DNA of 18,703 nt from an uncultured Actinomycetes bacterium (GTDB lineage Bacteria; Actinomycetota; Actinomycetes; Nanopelagicales; Nanopelagicaceae): positions 1 through 18,703 of the forward strand of contig CAIMNT010000179.1 in NCBI GenBank assembly GCA_903842855.1. The letters run 5' to 3'. Below the pieces are notes generated by a model. It saw nothing but the letters and a program-made list of their open reading frames with translations. It was not told where the DNA came from and did no database searches. A program made the position numbers and the translations under genes. Shown piece after piece: positions 15,049-18,703 of the stretch (positions are counted from its first letter, which is position 1; the number at the start of each line of letters is the position of its first letter).

Positions 15049-15822
15049 CTACCTACCGCGACGCCAACTCCAGGGTAAGAGCAGTGTGGCTAGCTTTACT
15101 ATCGGACCCAGCACCGGTGCGGCGACCCGCTTTAAGGCGCGCATCCTTCGAAAATCATAAATTGGCCAGTGCTCATGTAGGGCATGGAGTTGAAGGAGGG
15201 TATCTGGATTTATGGCGCGAGGATTGCCCACCGCCTGCAAGAGAGGAATATCGTGGTGACTATCCGAGTAGGCATATGAATTCTCCAGATCTATACCGCG
15301 CTCCTCGGCCAAGAGTTTTACCGCAATCGCTTTATTTGGTCCGTGCAAAAGTTGGCCGATCAACTTTCCGGTGTAGACGCCATCCTTTACTTCTGCCACG
15401 GTTCCGAGTGCGCCGGTAAATCCCAGACGCTTTGCGATGAGATCAGCCAGGTCCTTAGGTGTTGCGGTTACCAGCCAAACTTCTTCATTTTGATCTAGGT
15501 GGTTGTTCGCGATTTCAATAGTTCCTTGCCAGAGCGCTGGCGAGACATATTCGTCATAAACCTCTATGCCCATCTTCTCGATGATGCTTGCATCGTGGCC
15601 GCGAAAAAATTCGCAGGCGGCTCCTTGAATCTTCGCTATCTCTTCCTTGTTTTCGACGCCAGAGAGGCGATAGCGCAAATTGGCCATCACAAAGTTGGAG
15701 ATATCTTTCCTGGTGAAGAACCCGCGCTGATACATCCCTTTGCTGAGAAAGAATAGAGAGGAGCCACGCATCAAGGTATTGTCGACATCAAAGAAAGCTA
15801 CTCGCTTCGGTGTGAGCGCCAT
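15049..15822 (-). CDS. HAD-IB family hydrolase, SerB-like phosphatase
   Basis: Haloacid-dehalogenase superfamily phosphatase of 257 residues. All four HAD motifs are present: nucleophile Asp12 and acid Asp14 in FFDVDNT, motif II Thr119 in LVTATP, Lys164 in GPNKAIAVK, and acidic motif IV around Asp187 and Asp191 in SDSHHD. A helical cap lies between motifs I and II, as in the HAD-IB (SerB/PSPase-like) group; M. tuberculosis Rv0505c (serB1) is a likely relative in the same region as proC. The last 30 residues form a basic, hydrophobic amphipathic tail (KRVAAPVLGPIVKLATLLLP, then RRGR) that may bind membrane. Phosphoserine is one possible substrate; the motifs do not fix it. TAGGCT lies exactly 6 bases before the ATG, so the mRNA is probably leaderless. 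Confidence 0.9.
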   Translation of the reverse strand: MALTPKRVAFFDVDNTLMRGSSLFFLSKGMYQRGFFTRKDISNFVMANLRYRLSGVENKEEIAKIQGAACEFFRGHDASIIEKMGIEVYDEYVSPALWQGTIEIANNHLDQNEEVWLVTATPKDLADLIAKRLGFTGALGTVAEVKDGVYTGKLIGQLLHGPNKAIAVKLLAEERGIDLENSYAYSDSHHDIPLLQAVGNPRAINPDTLLQLHALHEHWPIYDFRRMRALKRVAAPVLGPIVKLATLLLPWSWRRGR

Positions 15823-15828
15823 ATCACT

Positions 15829-15834
15829 AGCCTA
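15829..15834 (-). promoter_or_regulatory. putative -10 box of leaderless HAD phosphatase promoter
   Basis: TAGGCT on the minus strand, 6 bases before the ATG at 15822. It lies within TTGGCTAGGCTA (15828-15839), the 12-mer shared with the proC promoter. The 70-base gap to the divergent histidine phosphatase gene holds both promoters. Confidence 0.6.
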
Positions 15835-15880
15835 GCCAACCTTCACCTTTTCAGAGCGCAGGTGGGTACCGTCCCTCCTT

Positions 15881-15886
15881 TATGCT
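15881..15886 (+). promoter_or_regulatory. putative -10 box of the histidine phosphatase/ccs operon
   Basis: TATGCT with 6 bases to the ATG at 15893 and no usable Shine-Dalgarno in the intervening bases, consistent with a leaderless operon transcript covering the phosphatase, TlpA, CcdA and ResB genes. Confidence 0.55.
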
Positions 15887-15892
15887 TACGCC

Positions 15893-16516
15893 ATGACTTC
15901 GACTATTCATTTTTTACGACATGGAGAAGTCTTCAATCCTGAGAAAATCCTTTATGGTCGCCAACCAGGATGGCACTTATCTGATCGTGGCCAAGAGATG
16001 GCTCGCACCGTTGCAGAGTGGTCAAAACAATTTGAAGTTGGGGCGGTATTGGCCTCGCCCTTGCAGCGGGCACAAGAGACAGCCACACCACTGGCGCAAG
16101 CTCATGACCTGCCTATCATCACAAATGAGAATTTGATTGAAGCCGCAAATGTCTTTGAAGGTCAGAAATTTGAATTAGGTTCGGGAGTTTTGCGCCATCC
16201 CAGATCTTGGCGTTATCTTACTAAACCGTGGGTTCCATCATGGGGTGAGCCCTATGAAGAGCAAGTGGCTCGTATGCTCAAAGCCCTCTTTGCTGCAAGA
16301 GATGCCGCGGCGGGCAAGGATGCATTCGCAATTTCGCATCAACTTCCGATCTGGATTTTGCGCTCTGCAGTTGAGGGACGGCACATGATGCACGACCCAA
16401 GAAAGCGGGAGTGCACATTAGCTTCGGTTACCAGTTTTCATCTAGATAGCGCAGGGGATATCGAGAGAGTTAGTTACAGAGAGCCGGCGCGCCATCTCTT
16501 GCCTGTGAAGAAATGA
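15893..16516 (+). CDS. histidine phosphatase family protein (phosphoglycerate mutase-like)
   Basis: Cytoplasmic histidine phosphatase superfamily protein of 207 residues. It has the catalytic RHG motif with His10 near the N-terminus (FLRHGEVFNP), a conserved Arg59 in SPLQRAQET, and the second catalytic histidine His149 in ISHQLPI. Substrate is not fixed by the motifs; despite frequent naming as phosphoglycerate mutase, members at this locus are more likely phosphatases. It is the first gene of an operon with TlpA, CcdA and ResB genes, the same order as M. tuberculosis Rv0525-Rv0528, so its link with cytochrome c maturation is conserved, though its role there is unknown to me. Its stop overlaps the next start by 4 bases (ATGA). 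Start chosen because RHG is at the usual position and a -10 box lies 6 bases upstream. Confidence 0.92.
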   Translation: MTSTIHFLRHGEVFNPEKILYGRQPGWHLSDRGQEMARTVAEWSKQFEVGAVLASPLQRAQETATPLAQAHDLPIITNENLIEAANVFEGQKFELGSGVLRHPRSWRYLTKPWVPSWGEPYEEQVARMLKALFAARDAAAGKDAFAISHQLPIWILRSAVEGRHMMHDPRKRECTLASVTSFHLDSAGDIERVSYREPARHLLPVKK

Positions 16517-17073
16517 AGCGGCTCTTATTAGTTTCTTTCGCATCAATCTTCTTACTGACGGGATGTTCCAGCGGTGGACTTTCAACGGCAAACCAGAACG
16601 CATTTATCTCTGGCGATGGCGTGGCGATATATGTAAAAGCCGCTGATCGAAAGCCAGCTCCAACTATTTCAGGTGCCACGCTCGAGAATGGTTCAATCAC
16701 ACTTGCCTCCGGCAAGGTCACGGTTCTTAATGTCTGGGCCTCGTGGTGTTCACCCTGTCGCGCTGAAGCACCGCTGCTTTCGGACTTTGCCGACAAGTAC
16801 AAGTCACAGGGTGTGCAGTTTGCGGGGATCTTGACCCGCGATAACACCTCTTCCGCACTCGAATTCGTAAAGAGATTTAAGATCTCATATCCCACATTTA
16901 CAGATGATTCAGTCCTGGCAAAATTTCGCAATTCACTTGTACCCAATGCAATCCCAACCACATTGATTATTGACTCTCATGGCTATGTCGCGGCGCGAGT
17001 AAGCGGCGAAGTTACGGTTGCTCTCTTGGGCGATCTGATCGACAAAGTTCTTAAGGATGCGCCGCATGCATAA
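16513..17073 (+). CDS. TlpA/ResA-like thioredoxin-fold lipoprotein
   Basis: Membrane-anchored extracytoplasmic thiol-disulphide oxidoreductase of 186 residues. The N-terminus is a lipoprotein signal peptide (MKRLLL, hydrophobic run, lipobox LLTGC with Cys18). The thioredoxin fold (about 50-183) has the active site WASWC79-S-P-C82 and the cis-proline loop AIPTT (Pro148). In system II cytochrome c maturation such proteins keep the apocytochrome CxxCH cysteines reduced, using electrons from CcdA, whose gene follows with an 8-base overlap. The ATG overlaps the upstream stop (ATGA). Alternative role: general extracytoplasmic reductase. The neighbourhood favours the cytochrome c role. Confidence 0.93.
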   Translation: MKRLLLVSFASIFLLTGCSSGGLSTANQNAFISGDGVAIYVKAADRKPAPTISGATLENGSITLASGKVTVLNVWASWCSPCRAEAPLLSDFADKYKSQGVQFAGILTRDNTSSALEFVKRFKISYPTFTDDSVLAKFRNSLVPNAIPTTLIIDSHGYVAARVSGEVTVALLGDLIDKVLKDAPHA

Positions 17074-17797
17074 CTTCTTTGTGCACCAGGTTCTCTCTGG
17101 AAATCTTCTCTTAGCGCTCGCAGTCGCTGTAATTGCTGGGCTTATCTCTTTCTTCTCACCTTGTGTTCTGCCACTTGTCCCTGGATACCTGGCTTACTCG
17201 GCGGGTATGACCGATGTAAAGAACAAAGGCAGGACGGCGTTAGGAGCGATTCTCTTTGTCTCGGGATTCTCAATTTTATTTATTAGTTATGGCGCACTCT
17301 TCGGCTCTCTAGGAGCCAAAATATCGAGCGGTTCGCGCTGGCTTCAAATTATCTTAGGAGCCTTGACGATGCTGATGGGAACCGTCTTTCTCTTTAACCA
17401 GAAGTTTTATCGATCCTTTAAACCCAAGTGGAAGTCCACTACAGGCTTGCTTGGGGCACCGCTCTTGGGTTTTCTCTTCGGTTTGGGCTGGACACCCTGC
17501 ATTGGTCCAACTCTGGGAGCAGTTCAAGCGCTCTCGTTCCAGAGTTCTAGCGCGCTACGTGGAGCGATCCTGAGCGTTGGCTACTGTTTTGGGATTGGAG
17601 TTCCATTTATTGGAGTCGGTCTCTTCTTTGATCAATCAGCGAAATTGCGTCGCTTCATATCTCAGCGTGGCAATTTATTAACAATTTTTGGGGGAGTCTT
17701 CCTCATCGTTATTGGATTTTTGCAGGCAACCGGGTTATGGGGCGAGATTATGAACCACTTGCGCTCCTCCATTTCTAGCTTTGTACCGAGCGTCTGA
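17066..17797 (+). CDS. ccdA: cytochrome c biogenesis protein CcdA (DsbD-type transmembrane electron carrier)
   Basis: Integral membrane protein that passes electrons from cytoplasmic thioredoxin to extracytoplasmic thiol proteins such as the upstream TlpA-like lipoprotein. The 243 residues hold about six hydrophobic segments. The redox cysteines are Cys33 in FSPCVLPLVPGY (first segment) and Cys145 in WTPCIGPT (fourth segment), both in the conserved proline-flanked contexts. The ATG at 17066 is preferred because AAGGA lies 8 bases before it; the in-frame ATG at 17057 adds only MRR and has no ribosome-binding site at a good distance. The start overlaps tlpA by 8 bases and the stop shares a base with the resB start (TGATG). 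Confidence 0.95.
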   Translation: MHNFFVHQVLSGNLLLALAVAVIAGLISFFSPCVLPLVPGYLAYSAGMTDVKNKGRTALGAILFVSGFSILFISYGALFGSLGAKISSGSRWLQIILGALTMLMGTVFLFNQKFYRSFKPKWKSTTGLLGAPLLGFLFGLGWTPCIGPTLGAVQALSFQSSSALRGAILSVGYCFGIGVPFIGVGLFFDQSAKLRRFISQRGNLLTIFGGVFLIVIGFLQATGLWGEIMNHLRSSISSFVPSV

Positions 17798-18703
17798 TGA
17801 GCGATCAGAAGAGTTCTGCGCCGGAGATCGGCGTTATCGGGCTACTGCGTTGGGGCTGGCGCCAACTCACAAGTATGCGCACAGCACTTATCTTGCTGAT
17901 GTTGCTCGGAGTTGCTGCTATTCCAGGATCTCTCTTTCCACAACGTAATCAAAATCCGCAGAAGGTCGATTCATATTTCACTTCGGATCCAACGCTGGCA
18001 AAGTGGATGGATCGCTTTCATCTATTTAATGTCTATGCCTCGCCTTGGTTTAGTGCAATTTACTTGTTGCTATTTATTTCGCTGATCGGTTGCGTGCTGC
18101 CTCGCACCATTCAACATTTACGGGCTATTGGCAAGAAGCCACCGCTTACTCCTCGCAACTTAGATCGCATGGAGGGCTATCGAGTTGTGACGGCCGATTC
18201 CCTCACCGCACTCGAGCTCTCCGCGAAGTGGCTGAAACGGCAACGTTTCCGGATTCGAGTTGATGGAAATTCAATCTCGGCAGAGAAGGGTTATGCCCGC
18301 GAGACCGGCAATCTGCTCTTCCACCTCTCACTTATTTTGATCTTAATTGGTGTGGCGCTCGGATCTCTCTTTGGAATGAAGGGAGAGGCGATTCTTAATG
18401 TAGGAGATCGATTCATTAATACGCCAACTTCTTACGACAATATCTCTTACGGTAAGTTTCAAGGACAGGGTTCGCTGATTCCATTTTCTTTGACTGCCAC
18501 CAATTTCGTAGCAACGTATGACCCAACAACTGCTCAACCAAGCAATTATGTTCTGACTACGCAGATTGCAAATCCACTTGGCACACGAGCAAAACAGGTG
18601 ATTATCAAGGTTAATAAGCCTTGGACATCTGGAAGCACCAAGGTCTACCTTCAAGCAAATGGATATTCGCCAGTGGTGACTGTCCGAGATAAGACGGGAC
18701 ATA
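17797..18703 (+). CDS. resB: cytochrome c biogenesis protein ResB (partial, runs off the right edge)
   Basis: The reading frame stays open from the ATG at 17797 to the last base, giving 302 complete codons without a stop; the 3' end is outside the window. The translation starts MSDQKSSAPEIG and continues with RQLTSMRTALILLMLLGVAAIPGSLFP-type text, the typical first membrane segment of actinobacterial ResB, then a second segment (LLLFISLIGCVLP) and a third after a soluble stretch (ETGNLLFHLSLILILIGVALG), followed by the start of the large extracytoplasmic domain. ResB works with CcsA to carry haem and ligate it to apocytochrome c; a ccsA gene would be expected to follow. The ATG overlaps the ccdA stop by one base. 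Confidence 0.94.
   Translation, partial: MSDQKSSAPEIGVIGLLRWGWRQLTSMRTALILLMLLGVAAIPGSLFPQRNQNPQKVDSYFTSDPTLAKWMDRFHLFNVYASPWFSAIYLLLFISLIGCVLPRTIQHLRAIGKKPPLTPRNLDRMEGYRVVTADSLTALELSAKWLKRQRFRIRVDGNSISAEKGYARETGNLLFHLSLILILIGVALGSLFGMKGEAILNVGDRFINTPTSYDNISYGKFQGQGSLIPFSLTATNFVATYDPTTAQPSNYVLTTQIANPLGTRAKQVIIKVNKPWTSGSTKVYLQANGYSPVVTVRDKTGH

Noticed and set aside
14982..15419. 145-codon plus-strand open frame across the gap between the XPB-partner and HAD genes
   Set aside because: It is antisense to the start of one real gene and the end of another, with arginine- and proline-rich nonsense-like composition; no domain visible.
18343..18702. 119-codon minus-strand open frame at the right edge
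   Set aside because: It is antisense to the clear resB reading frame, whose translation has the expected ResB membrane segments.

Overview
The window is a gene-dense piece of chromosome from an actinobacterium. Gene families and neighbours match Actinomycetota: clpC-mutY-radA together, an actinobacterial-type XPB helicase with its Helicase_C_3-type partner, and a phosphoglycerate mutase-like / TlpA / CcdA / ResB cluster like Mycobacterium tuberculosis Rv0525-Rv0528. By eye the base composition is close to half GC, intergenic spaces are short or absent, and several genes look leaderless. Together these suggest a streamlined, moderate-GC planktonic actinobacterium (for example the Nanopelagicales/acI type). 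That placement is inference. I see no insertion sequences, CRISPR array, tRNA or rRNA, and no gene-free stretch longer than about 130 bases.

Layout. Bases 1-137 carry a short repeat cluster and the clpC promoter and leader. clpC (+) faces a minus-strand block of a cysteine-cluster protein, radA and mutY (transcribed in that order), in which radA and mutY overlap by one base. The cysteine-cluster gene is divergent from proC (+), which overlaps a gene for a secreted beta-propeller-like protein. That gene runs tail to tail, with an 8-base overlap, into a large secreted zinc metalloprotease with an FN3 domain and a repeated C-terminal propeller (-). The protease is divergent from a small glutaredoxin-like gene (+). 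Next come, on the minus strand, the XPB helicase, an M20 metallopeptidase, the XPB-partner protein with a WYL-like C-terminus, and a SerB-like HAD phosphatase. Divergent from the HAD gene is a plus-strand operon of a histidine phosphatase, a TlpA-like lipoprotein, CcdA and ResB; ResB runs off the right edge.

Functional themes. (1) Protein quality control and genome maintenance: ClpC, RadA, MutY, XPB and its partner. (2) Extracytoplasmic thiol handling and cytochrome c maturation (system II): TlpA, CcdA, ResB; the CcsA partner would be expected beyond the edge. (3) A secreted module of a metalloprotease and a propeller protein lying between housekeeping genes. (4) Core metabolism: ProC, HAD phosphatase.

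Regulation. A TANNNT -10 box, usually TAGGCT, lies 6-8 bases before the start codon of six genes that have no Shine-Dalgarno sequence, which points to leaderless transcripts. The proC and HAD promoters share an identical 12-base sequence. clpC has the same box further upstream plus a leader with a Shine-Dalgarno sequence. Genes inside operons are joined by 1- to 8-base stop/start overlaps.
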